From JAJZRJ01 sp040757055 (lineage in GTDB: Bacteria > Desulfobacterota > Desulfobulbia > Desulfobulbales > Desulfurivibrionaceae), in contig JBFLXY010000004.1 in the NCBI GenBank assembly GCA_040757055.1, forward strand, positions 62,001-126,000: a stretch of DNA of 64,000 nt. The letters run 5' to 3'. The stretch's first letter is position 1. Every line of letters begins with the position of its first letter. Positions 34,473 to 42,503 of the stretch are shown piece after piece. Made by a program: the position numbers and the translations under genes. The notes beneath the pieces were generated by a model. That model saw only the letters and a program-made list of their open reading frames with translations, did not search any database and had not been told where the DNA came from.

Positions 34473-34490
34473 GTCGGGACCATTCCCGAC
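34473..34490 (-). promoter_or_regulatory. Leader hairpin of the sbtA-like mRNA
   Basis: GTCGGGA and TCCCGAC form a seven-pair stem with an ATGG loop, in the 5' leader about 25 bases before the ribosome-binding site. No T-run follows. It may stabilise the mRNA or bind a regulator. Confidence 0.5.
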
Positions 34491-34504
34491 CCCTCACAGA
34501 ATAC

Positions 34505-34534
34505 ACAATAGACCATCCCCTTTTTCCATGTCAA
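34505..34534 (-). promoter_or_regulatory. Promoter of the sbtA-like gene
   Basis: On the minus strand a perfect TTGACA (34534-34529) is followed after 18 bases by TATTGT (34510-34505). The peptide gene thus has its own promoter, separate from the maturase operon, which would let the small peptide be made in excess. Confidence 0.7.
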
Positions 34535-34591
34535 AACAAATAGCCATGGGGAAAAACCCCGCCGCATGACCCGAAAGAGTCCATCCCCTGC

Positions 34592-34656
34592 TGTGCGCAA
34601 CCTGTTGATGTCCTCTGGACAAACTGTTGGCATCCTGTTGACAACCTGTGCGCAAC
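34592..34656. repeat. Short repeats between the EEP gene and the sbtA promoter
   Basis: TGTGCGCAAC occurs at 34592-34601 and 34647-34656, and CCTGTTGA at 34601-34608 and 34634-34641, in opposite order. The interval 34437-34681 otherwise holds only the sbtA promoter and leader; I see no gene in it. Confidence 0.6.
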
Positions 34657-34681
34657 TCCGCCAGCACGAAAGGGGCTCAGG

Positions 34682-35422
34682 CTAGCCGTACAGCTCCAGA
34701 TCGGCGATCACCGGCAGATGATCGCTGGCCACCCGCGAGGCCGTCAGCCGGCACGGATGCCGCTTGAGCGGCTGCAGCGGCCCCCGCACGAAAATCTTGT
34801 CAAGCCCGGCGGTGGGAGAAAAGGAAGGATAGGTGAGAAAGGCGTTCTGGTAGCCCCGCGCCCGGTTGGTGACGCAGGCAAAGCCGAGGATCTCGGTGAA
34901 GATCGGCGCGATGCGGGTAAGCCAGTCGTTGAAGTCGCCGGCCACGATGCAGGGATGCCCGGCGGCAAGGCCGGCAAATTCCGGGGCATTGACCATGATC
35001 CCCACCTGCTGCGGCCGCTCGCGGAAGGAAAGCCCCAGGTGAAGGTTGAAAACAGCCAGCGGCACATCCATTCCCGCCAGCTCCACCGCCGTGTAGAGGC
35101 AGCCGCGGGCCTTGCGCCCCGGCAGGGTCAGATCGACATTGCGTTCCTCCCCGATGGGAAAGCGGCTCAGGGTGGCATTGCCGTACATGCCCTGCCGGAG
35201 CCGGACATTGAGGCCGACGGCCAGATAGGGATACCCGCAAAGCCGCGCCAGTTCCACCGCCAGATTGAGGCCGCGGGAGCGGGGCACCCCCACATCGACC
35301 TCCTGGAGCAGGAGGATATCGGGGCTGTGATGCTCGATGATCCCGGCGACGCGCCCCAGCCGGAAACGGCGGTCCACGCCGATGGCGCGGTGGATGTTGT
35401 AGGACATGATCCGGAAATGCAT
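34682..35422 (-). CDS. Endonuclease/exonuclease/phosphatase family protein
   Basis: This 246-residue protein has the EEP metal-dependent fold. SYNIHRAIGVD opens the fold, LLLQEVDVG holds the metal-binding Glu, VAGDFNDW the catalytic Asp/Asn, and SDHLPVIADLEL the C-terminal Asp-His. ATG 35422 gives a protein beginning MHFRIMSYNIH; GGGAG lies before it. It is the last gene of the rSAM operon, 79 bases after it. EEP proteins act on DNA, phospholipids or phosphoinositol; a membrane lipid role is as likely as DNA repair. A link to peptide maturation is only positional. Confidence 0.9.
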   Translation of the reverse strand: MHFRIMSYNIHRAIGVDRRFRLGRVAGIIEHHSPDILLLQEVDVGVPRSRGLNLAVELARLCGYPYLAVGLNVRLRQGMYGNATLSRFPIGEERNVDLTLPGRKARGCLYTAVELAGMDVPLAVFNLHLGLSFRERPQQVGIMVNAPEFAGLAAGHPCIVAGDFNDWLTRIAPIFTEILGFACVTNRARGYQNAFLTYPSFSPTAGLDKIFVRGPLQPLKRHPCRLTASRVASDHLPVIADLELYG

Positions 35423-35501
35423 GCTGCTCCCTGCTGCTTTTCCGCTCATTATCGCAGGATGGCGGCGGAAAAACCAGCAGGGATTGCGGCAGCGGACCCC
35501 G

Positions 35502-37079
35502 TCAGTCCACCGGCGGCAGGAAGCAGTAAGGATCGCGTTCCCTGGTCGCGTCGAGACCAAAACCGTGGGCCACCGCCAGACAGCCGCCGCAGGAGGGGCG
35601 GATCGGGCAGGAGCGGCAGGTCTGGCTCCCGGCCCGGTATTTCCTGGCCGCCGACCCGTCGTACACCTCGGCCAGCCGCTGTCGGTAGAGGTTGCCGATG
35701 GGTGAGGGGAACTTGCGGCAGGCGTGGGCCTCGCCGTCGGAGAGCAACGACAGGAAGTTGAAGGCCGCGCCGCAGCCGTAGCCGGTGCAGCCGCCAAAAA
35801 GCGGCAGCCCCTGCTGGTGGCGGAGGAGATTAAGCAGGTTGTCCTTGAGGCTCATGGCGGGATTCCGCTCGGCCGCCGCCATGTATCCGGCGAGAAAGGC
35901 AGGATACTCCTCGGGCCGCACCGAGAGGAGCCGGGCTCCCTCGCCCACCATGGCCAGCCGGTTGAAGGTGAAGAGATCGACCTTGTTCCGCAGCACTTCG
36001 GCCAGGGGCAGCACCTCGGCCAAGTTGTCCCGGGTGAGGGTGAGCATCACCATGGAGTAGATATCCAATTCCCTGAGCAGGTCGAGGAAATCGAGCACCC
36101 GTCGGAAGTGGCCCTGGCCACGGATGAAATCGTTATGCTGCTCAAGGCCTTCGAGACTGACCTGAAAAAAGGCCGGCTGCTGGATGGCGACCATCTCCCG
36201 CAGCACGGCGCGGCTGGCCGGATTGCCGAGGATGGCGGTATTGAGCCCCCGCTCCGCCGCCGCCCGGTACAGCGCGAGGAAATCCGGGTGGAGCAGCGGA
36301 TTGCCGCCGGTAAACGAAACCTGGCCGATCACCTGGCGGTCGCGACAGAAGTCGCGCAGGTCGTCGAGCACCGCAAGCCCTTGGGCCAGCGAAACCGGCG
36401 GCCGGGAACTCCGGTCGTAGCAGTGCTTGCAATGGAGATCGCAGGCCTGGGTGATGTGCCACTGGAGGGTGAAGACCGCGGCGCTCAGGCGCTCCTCCGC
36501 CACCCCGGCCAGCGGGAACATGGAATCGTCGCGCCGCAACCGGGAAGGCGGGGCCAGCAGCAGGCCGCGCTCCACCGCCCGCCGCAGGGCGTTGTCGATG
36601 GAGCCCACCGACACCCCGCCCAGTTCCGCGGCGGTCCGCGGGTCGATGCCTTCGGCCACCACCTTGAGCACCAGCAGGTCTTCGGCGGTGGCCGGCCGGC
36701 AGCGCACCGCCCCGTCGGCCGGCGCCCACCAGAGGAGCAGCCGCTCCGGCCCGGAGCGGGGGGTCATGCTCCTCTCGCCCCAGCCCGCCAGCAGGGCCAA
36801 TCCCTGCCACGCCAGATCCAGCAGCTGCAGGGTGGGGTTGAGCGCCAGAACAGTCACCGGAGCGATGGTGGTCGCCTCTTCCCGAACCCGATGGCTGGCC
36901 CACTCCAGCCGGGCGAGCTCCTGCAGGTAGGGCGGCAGCCCGACGGAGCCGGCCTCAGCCTCCTCCAGCAACCCGGGCAAACAGGCCGGGTCATCCCCCG
37001 CGGCCAGTTGCCGCCAGAGGGCGGGGGGCAGCAGCCGCCGGCAGGCCGGATAGATTGCCTCCCAGGACGGGATGGTCAT
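35502..37079 (-). CDS. sbtM: Radical SAM/SPASM peptide maturase, SbtM-like
   Basis: This 525-residue enzyme has a radical SAM core with the [4Fe-4S] motif C213-DLH-C217-KH-C220 and the SAM-binding GGNP at 258-261. A C-terminal SPASM-type domain carries further Cys at about 431, 436, 454, 488, 491, 497, 500 and 519 (TCRSCPIRPSCGGC). The N-terminal 200 residues hold a winged-helix-like stretch (about 131-175) probably used to bind a peptide leader. The architecture and the nearby multi-UGA peptide fit the SbtM maturases of thio(seleno)oxazole peptides. It starts at ATG 37079, overlapping the upstream stop by ATGA. It most likely modifies the Ser-Gly-Sec/Cys sites of the precursor at 34.1-34.4 kb; this is inference from family and context. 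Confidence 0.88.
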   Translation of the reverse strand: MTIPSWEAIYPACRRLLPPALWRQLAAGDDPACLPGLLEEAEAGSVGLPPYLQELARLEWASHRVREEATTIAPVTVLALNPTLQLLDLAWQGLALLAGWGERSMTPRSGPERLLLWWAPADGAVRCRPATAEDLLVLKVVAEGIDPRTAAELGGVSVGSIDNALRRAVERGLLLAPPSRLRRDDSMFPLAGVAEERLSAAVFTLQWHITQACDLHCKHCYDRSSRPPVSLAQGLAVLDDLRDFCRDRQVIGQVSFTGGNPLLHPDFLALYRAAAERGLNTAILGNPASRAVLREMVAIQQPAFFQVSLEGLEQHNDFIRGQGHFRRVLDFLDLLRELDIYSMVMLTLTRDNLAEVLPLAEVLRNKVDLFTFNRLAMVGEGARLLSVRPEEYPAFLAGYMAAAERNPAMSLKDNLLNLLRHQQGLPLFGGCTGYGCGAAFNFLSLLSDGEAHACRKFPSPIGNLYRQRLAEVYDGSAARKYRAGSQTCRSCPIRPSCGGCLAVAHGFGLDATRERDPYCFLPPVD

Positions 37080-37942
37080 CGGTTCCTCCCGTTGCGCCGC
37101 GGCGCGCTGATCAGGGCCAGCCGGTCCCGGAGACGCCGCACCACCTCGGCGTCGGGTTGATAGGGCCGCGGCGCGGCGGCCGGCAATGGCAGGCGGTGGC
37201 TGTCGGCAAAGGGGGTGGCGGCCAGATTGCAGTTATAGGCATGCACCATCAGGGTCTCCAGGTTCACGGTGTCTTCGATGTTGTAGGCCAGCAGCGTTTC
37301 CAGCACGCGGCGGTCGCCGGTGCGTCGGTATTCCTGCCAGAGCAGCACCGCGGCGTAGCCGTCCAGGCCGTCGAGGTCGCCACGGGTGAGGCCGAAACGC
37401 CTTTCGCAACCCTTGAGCCCGCCCTTGACGCCGAGCCGGTGCAGGATATGGCGCAGGTCCAGATGCAGGTGGCGCAGCCGGATGCCGAAGGCGCGCTCCA
37501 GCACCGGGACATCGAAGGCGCGGCCGTTGTAGGTCACCAGCAGTTCGTAGCCCGCGATCTCTTCGACAAAGCAGTCGAGGTTCTCGCCCTGCACGTAGCT
37601 GTGCACCTTCTCGCCGTCGTAGAGGGCGATGGCGGTGACCATGGCCTGCGGCCCGAAATGGCCGGTGGTCTCGACGTCGAGATAGGCCGCTTTGGGCCGA
37701 AAGGCCGGAAAAAGCCGCCAGCGCTCCGCCACCGGCACCTGTCGGGCAAACTCGACCGGCGCCTCGGCGAACAGCCGCCGCCGCTCCCCTACATGGCGCA
37801 GCAGCAATCGGGCCTTGGCCGCCGGCACCGCGGCTGGCAGGGGCGCCGCCACATCGTCCCAGTGGCGGATGCCGCTCTCCCAGAGCAGCCGTTCGGTGGC
37901 GGCGCCGATGCCGGGAATATGGATGAAGCTGTGCTGCAGCAT
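37076..37942 (-). CDS. YprB-like ribonuclease H-fold exonuclease
   Basis: This 288-residue protein has a DnaQ/RNase H-like 3'-5' exonuclease domain (RNase_H_2, YprB-like). YLDVETTG supplies the first metal-binding Asp and Glu (89, 91), YNGRAFDVPVLE the second Asp, and YNIEDTVNLETL the last. A short helical N-terminal region (IHIPGIGAATERLLWESGI) resembles a helix-hairpin-helix. It sits in the middle of the nitroreductase-rSAM operon: its start follows the upstream TAA by one base and its stop overlaps the rSAM start. A nuclease is not an obvious peptide-tailoring enzyme, so it may just be a passenger. Confidence 0.9.
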   Translation of the reverse strand: MLQHSFIHIPGIGAATERLLWESGIRHWDDVAAPLPAAVPAAKARLLLRHVGERRRLFAEAPVEFARQVPVAERWRLFPAFRPKAAYLDVETTGHFGPQAMVTAIALYDGEKVHSYVQGENLDCFVEEIAGYELLVTYNGRAFDVPVLERAFGIRLRHLHLDLRHILHRLGVKGGLKGCERRFGLTRGDLDGLDGYAAVLLWQEYRRTGDRRVLETLLAYNIEDTVNLETLMVHAYNCNLAATPFADSHRLPLPAAAPRPYQPDAEVVRRLRDRLALISAPRRNGRNR

Positions 37943-37943
37943 C

Positions 37944-38687
37944 TTACTGGTCCGGCGGCCGGCGGCCCACCGGGACCAGGTAGACTGCCGACTCCTCCTG
38001 GCCGTCGAGCCCCAGCAACCGGTTCAGCTCGTCGTCAACAAAGGCGGCCACCGGGCAGGCGTTCAGTTCAAGAGACTCCGCGGCCAGCAGCAGGTTCTGG
38101 CAGGCATGACCGGCATCCATCCAGATGTAGCGCATGCCGCGGCTGCCATAACGCGCGGTGGTCCGCCGCAGCACCGCCGACCAGATGAAAACCGCGGCGG
38201 CCCGGGCGACGAACCCCTGCCCCAGGGCAGCCTCTGCCACCTGCCGGGAGAAACTCCCCGCCGCCAAACGCTCCAGATGGAAATCGCGGACATCGAAATG
38301 GTAGAGACCGGGCGCCACGCCTTCGACCCGCTCAACCGCCAGGTAGGTCTCCAGCGGATAAAGCGCCCCGGCCGAAGGGGCAGTGCGCAGCAGATGGGTG
38401 CCCGACTGCGCCGTTATCCCCTGGGCCGACCAGAGCAGCATGGCCAGATCTTCGACGCCGATGGCCGCTTCGGCATACTTGCGCCGCGAACGCCGGCCGA
38501 GCAGGGCCTGCCAGAGCTTCATCCGCCCCCAGTGCCAGCCTCGCGGCAAGGGAATCCGCTCCGCCTCGGGATACCGCTTGAACCGTTCACCCGCCCCGGT
38601 GCCCGGCCGCACCTCGCCCAGGCTGAACTGATCGAATTTGGTCTCCTGCAGCACCCCTGCTCCCGGTGTCTGTGTCTGTCCTGTCAT
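37944..38687 (-). CDS. SagB/ThcOx-like nitroreductase family oxidoreductase
   Basis: This 247-residue flavoenzyme belongs to the SagB-type dehydrogenase branch of nitroreductases. SRRKYAEAAIGVEDLAMLLWSAQGIT and RTAPSAGALYPLETYLAV (residues about 105-125) bind FMN and are diagnostic of the SagB family; MDAGHACQNLLLAAESL follows. ATG 38687 is set by GGGAGG five bases upstream. SagB/McbC enzymes oxidise azolines to azoles in ribosomal peptides; stand-alone members have other redox roles. Being the first gene of an operon with a radical SAM maturase and near a peptide with Sec/Ser-Gly motifs, it is a candidate tailoring oxidase. Confidence 0.9.
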   Translation of the reverse strand: MTGQTQTPGAGVLQETKFDQFSLGEVRPGTGAGERFKRYPEAERIPLPRGWHWGRMKLWQALLGRRSRRKYAEAAIGVEDLAMLLWSAQGITAQSGTHLLRTAPSAGALYPLETYLAVERVEGVAPGLYHFDVRDFHLERLAAGSFSRQVAEAALGQGFVARAAAVFIWSAVLRRTTARYGSRGMRYIWMDAGHACQNLLLAAESLELNACPVAAFVDDELNRLLGLDGQEESAVYLVPVGRRPPDQ

Positions 38688-38856
38688 CGCATCCTCCCTC
38701 TTGCGTTTTCCCACGCGGCCGGCAAGCACCCCTTGCCATCCACCGGCCGGCCGCCTCGGGCACCGCCAGCCTCCCGGCGGCACCGCTTTACCTCCGCCCA
38801 GAAAAACCCTTGCCGCCTCCGGCCAATCCCGGTACCTTCCCGGAAAAGGATTCCCG

Positions 38857-39267
38857 ATGGAAAACTGGCTGCTCACCGCCCTCATCTCGCTCGTCATCTA
38901 CGGCTTCTGGGGCTTTTTCCCGAAGCTGGCGGTGAGCTACATCAACCCGCAGAGCGCCCTGGTTTACCAGGTCGCCGGCGCGGCCGTGGTCGGCCTGCTG
39001 GCCCTCTCGTTCATACAGTTCCAGCCCGAGACCCACCCCAAGGGCATCCTTTTTGCGATGCTCACCGGCATCGCCGGCATCCTCGGCACCCTCTTCTTCT
39101 TCGCCGCGGCCCGAAGCGGCAAGATCGCGGTGGTGGTCAGCATCACCGCCCTCTATCCGCTCTTCACCATCCTCCTGGCCGCGCTCTTCCTGCGGGAGCC
39201 GATCACCATGAAGCAGCTCGCCGGCATGGCGCTGGCGCTCATCGCCATCGTGCTCATGAGCGCCTGA
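38857..39267 (+). CDS. EamA/DMT superfamily small membrane protein
   Basis: This 136-residue inner-membrane protein has one EamA repeat (four or five helices). WLLTALISLVIYGFWGFFPKL and AALFLREPITMKQLAGMALALIAIVLM are typical start and end blocks. Full-size DMT transporters have two such repeats, so this one should dimerise as in the small EmrE-like or single-repeat members. Substrate unknown. It is a single gene, divergent from the nitroreductase. Confidence 0.9.
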   Translation: MENWLLTALISLVIYGFWGFFPKLAVSYINPQSALVYQVAGAAVVGLLALSFIQFQPETHPKGILFAMLTGIAGILGTLFFFAAARSGKIAVVVSITALYPLFTILLAALFLREPITMKQLAGMALALIAIVLMSA

Positions 39268-39372
39268 TCCGGCTCGCATTCGAACCGCTCCCCCTGTGCC
39301 GGCCCGGCGGCATCGCCCCTTGTCGCGGCCCGTTCCCAAAGCACCCTTGGCCTGCCCCTGCCCGAAGACCGT

Positions 39373-41526
39373 CTATTCGCCGGCCTTCACCGCCTCCCAG
39401 GCCACGGCGCGGTTGCGCCCCTGCTGCTTGGCACGGTAGAGGGCCTGATCCGCCCGGTTGATGAGGGTCGCCTTCTCCTCGCCGTCGGCAGGATAAACCG
39501 CCAGGCCGAGAGAGAGCGTCACCCGCACCGGCTCGCGCTGATGGTGCAGGGTGAGCAGCTCCACCGCCTGGCGGATGCGCTCCGCCATCCGGAGCCCGCC
39601 CTTGTGGTCCGAATCCTCCAGGACCACCGCAAACTCCTCGCCGCCATAGCGCGCCGCCAGATCGACGGTGCGGACGGTACGCTGCAGGAGCTCGCCGACC
39701 CTCCTGAGCACCTGATCGCCAAAGGGATGGCCGTGGTTGTCATTCAGCTGCTTGAAGTGGTCGATGTCGCAGAGGATCAGACAGAGCGGACTTTTCCGGC
39801 GCTGGGCGCGTTCCAGCATCACCTCGAAGCCGTGCTGGAAGGTGCGGTGGTTGGCCAGGCCGGTCAGGCCGTCCACCGTGGCCATGCGGTTGATCTGTTC
39901 GTGGGCCTGGCCGAGATCGACCTTCACCGCCACCTGGGCGGCGATCAGTTCCAGAATGTCCTGCCGGGTGCGGCTAAAAAGGCCGGAAGCGCGGCCGGCG
40001 ATGGTAAGCGCCCCCAGCGGCTCGCCCTTTTCCTTGAGAAGCGGGATGACCAGCAGCGACTGATAACCGCCCAGGCGGTGGCTGCCGGAAAAAACCGGCA
40101 TCGGGCCGTGGCATTCGGTCCTGGCCGGCAGGCAGCGGCCGATCTTCATCGCCTGGCCGACCAGCCCCTCCTCCCGCGGAAAGGCCAGCCCCTGCAATCC
40201 GTCGGCCCCGTTTCCCTCCACCATGGCGATCCGGTGTTCCTCCCCGGCCAGCAGGCTGATGGCGACGAAATCGGCGGCCACCAGCAGCTTCACCACCCGG
40301 ACCGTGGCCTGCAGCACCTGATCGAGGCCGAGCACGCCGTTCAATTCCCGCAGCGCCACGCAGACCCGTTGAAAGGCGCCGCGCTCATCCTCCAGGGCCT
40401 GCAAGCGCCGGCCGATGGCAAGATCCTGCGCCAGCTGGCCGGCGATGAGCCGAAGCAGCGCGCGCTCCTCCTCGCTCCACTCATCAGGCGATTCCCGGTC
40501 GGCGCAGAGAATCGGCGTCACCCGCCTGTCCTCGAATCCGAGCCAGCCCTCGTCTTCCGGGCAGGGAATCCGCAGGGCAAAAACGCTGCCCACGCGCTCC
40601 TGCCGGCGGTAATAGGGAATCTGCGGAAAGCTGCCCTGGGCGCGACAGGCCGCCACCTCCTGCCGGGCGCCGACCAAGGCGCCGGTAATCCCCTGGCCCA
40701 CCGGAAAGGGGCCGGGCAGGACGTCGTCGCGGGTGGAGGCGTGGCCGCGCAGCCGCATCTGGGCCTTGCCCGGATCGGGCCACAACAGGGCGACGGTGGT
40801 GCACGCCAGGCTCTCCCGCGCCAGCGCCAGCTGGCTGGCAAAGGCGGCGGTGATCACTTCCAGGGCCGGTCGGCTGTAACGATCGGGATTTTCCTGCGCG
40901 GCGGCGGGCGGCAGGCCGGCCAGGATGTCGGGCGTTTCCTCCAGCAGCCCGAAATCGCGGGCCGACTCCTCGTCGGCCGCATTCCGCCGTGCCCGGGCCA
41001 GCACCTGCCGCATCCGTTTGCGATGCGCCTTGCTGCTGGCGAAAAAGGCCAGGGCCAGACTCAGGGCGGCGCAGGCCAGGAGATTGGCGCCGAACTGCTC
41101 CAGGGTCTGCCGGCCCATCCCCACCAGGCCAGCCTCCATGAACAGGAGCAGCAGCAGGGTCCCGCCCAGGGCCCGGACAGGATAGGCGGTAAAAAGCCAG
41201 GCCACGGTGGCGGCCGGCAGCAGGATGAAATGGGCGGAAAAGGGCAGGAGCATACGGTAGGCCATCCAGGCCAGCACGCCCCACAGCATGGGCCCCACCA
41301 CCTGCCCGCCGAGGGTCGGGCTTTCGGCATCGCGCCGCAACACCGCATACCAGAAGGCCAGCCCCAGCAGCGCCACCGCCGCGGCACCGGCCAGTTGCGG
41401 CCGCGCCGGCCAGCCATCGTACAGGCCGGCCGCCACCGCCACCGCGCCGGCCATCGCCCCGGCCACCATAAAGACCGGCGGCTGCCGCCAGATTCCCGAC
41501 TGCTCCCTGCGTGGCCGAACCGCCAT
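39373..41526 (-). CDS. Membrane-bound GAF-GGDEF diguanylate cyclase
   Basis: This 717-residue signalling protein makes cyclic di-GMP. Six hydrophobic helices (residues about 18-170) anchor it. Two GAF-like sensory regions lie at about 215-375 and 390-550. The C-terminal GGDEF domain is active: GGEEF at 628-632 with the catalytic loop intact, and an inhibitory RTVD I-site (619-622) exactly five residues before it, so product feedback is expected. Its start lies a few bases after the TAG of the hydrolase gene, with TAGGAGGGT as ribosome-binding site, so the two are coupled. Confidence 0.94.
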   Translation of the reverse strand: MAVRPRREQSGIWRQPPVFMVAGAMAGAVAVAAGLYDGWPARPQLAGAAAVALLGLAFWYAVLRRDAESPTLGGQVVGPMLWGVLAWMAYRMLLPFSAHFILLPAATVAWLFTAYPVRALGGTLLLLLFMEAGLVGMGRQTLEQFGANLLACAALSLALAFFASSKAHRKRMRQVLARARRNAADEESARDFGLLEETPDILAGLPPAAAQENPDRYSRPALEVITAAFASQLALARESLACTTVALLWPDPGKAQMRLRGHASTRDDVLPGPFPVGQGITGALVGARQEVAACRAQGSFPQIPYYRRQERVGSVFALRIPCPEDEGWLGFEDRRVTPILCADRESPDEWSEEERALLRLIAGQLAQDLAIGRRLQALEDERGAFQRVCVALRELNGVLGLDQVLQATVRVVKLLVAADFVAISLLAGEEHRIAMVEGNGADGLQGLAFPREEGLVGQAMKIGRCLPARTECHGPMPVFSGSHRLGGYQSLLVIPLLKEKGEPLGALTIAGRASGLFSRTRQDILELIAAQVAVKVDLGQAHEQINRMATVDGLTGLANHRTFQHGFEVMLERAQRRKSPLCLILCDIDHFKQLNDNHGHPFGDQVLRRVGELLQRTVRTVDLAARYGGEEFAVVLEDSDHKGGLRMAERIRQAVELLTLHHQREPVRVTLSLGLAVYPADGEEKATLINRADQALYRAKQQGRNRAVAWEAVKAGE

Positions 41527-41532
41527 ACCCTC

Positions 41533-42366
41533 CTAGGTCCTTACGCCCGGCCGTCGTGGCCGCCGGGTCTGGCCGATCTTCCTGGTGAACTGCCTGATCG
41601 CCTGGAAGTACAATTTCCCGGCGCAGGCGATGATGGTGTTGTGATCGGCACCCGGCACCATCTGGAACTCCTTGCTGTGGGCTCCGCACTCCACCTGGAG
41701 CTTTTCGGCGCTCACCAGGGGGATGATCCCGTCGTGCTGGGCGTGGAGGATATACGTGGGCTTTTTGAACAGGGCGATCTTCTGGACGTTTTTGAAGCCG
41801 TCCGCCTCGCTCGCGATGCCGTAGGCCGCCACGTCGACGCCGAGGCCGAGGAGGAACGGGATGGTATGGCCGATGCCGCTCTCGATGACCAGGCCATCGA
41901 TGAGGGGCTCTGCCGCCGCAGCCAGTTCCAGGGCCGGCACGCTGCCCAGCGAGCGGCCCATCACCACCAGGTGGCCGCTGTGGCCCGCCTCCTTGAGCTG
42001 AGCGCGCACCGCCGCCAGAATCACGTGGGCGTCGTCGATCATGGCCGTCACCGCCGGCGTGCCGCCACTTTTGCCGTAGCCGCGATATTCGGCGGCGACG
42101 AAATGGAGCCCTGTTTCGTTGAAGCAGGGGCCGATGGCATCGTAGTCGCCCACCACCTCGCCGTTGCCATGGAAAAAGAGGATGGCCGGCTGGTCCGGCG
42201 GGGCGTTCAGGAAATAACGGGCCGTCACCGCGATGCCGGGGGCCACGGCAATCTCCTCATCAAAGGCGCCGGCTGGCGGCGGCGTCCACTCCGGCCGCGG
42301 GTGGAAAAGAAGCCGGAGCAGGCCGGGCTGATCGAGTTTCTCGTAGGTCAGGGCTGGCAGGGGCAT
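41533..42366 (-). CDS. Alpha/beta hydrolase
   Basis: This 277-residue serine hydrolase has FFHGNGEVVGDYD (oxyanion region), the nucleophile elbow GRSLGS, an Asp in LHAQHDGIIP and the catalytic His in GADHNTI. It resembles the FrsA/BAAT-like or YqkD-type cytoplasmic hydrolases of small esters. No signal peptide is seen. ATG 42366 has AAGGA before it and gives a normal length; longer in-frame starts overlap the divergent histidine kinase gene. It is followed closely by the diguanylate cyclase. Confidence 0.9.
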   Translation of the reverse strand: MPLPALTYEKLDQPGLLRLLFHPRPEWTPPPAGAFDEEIAVAPGIAVTARYFLNAPPDQPAILFFHGNGEVVGDYDAIGPCFNETGLHFVAAEYRGYGKSGGTPAVTAMIDDAHVILAAVRAQLKEAGHSGHLVVMGRSLGSVPALELAAAAEPLIDGLVIESGIGHTIPFLLGLGVDVAAYGIASEADGFKNVQKIALFKKPTYILHAQHDGIIPLVSAEKLQVECGAHSKEFQMVPGADHNTIIACAGKLYFQAIRQFTRKIGQTRRPRRPGVRT

Positions 42367-42503
42367 GTGTATCCTTCGAGGCGGCAGCCTCGTTCTTTTT
42401 CGACACCGGGAATCACGGAGCAGGAGGCCGCTGCGCCCGCCCACTCTTCGCTGGCGCTTTTGCGGAGCTTCAAGTAGAGTAAAACGACTTTTCGCGAAAA
42501 GCA

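Noticed and set aside
34186..34569. A 127-codon plus-strand frame over the sbtA-like region
   Set aside because: It is antisense to the peptide gene and crosses its promoter and leader; composition is Pro/Ala-rich with no motif.
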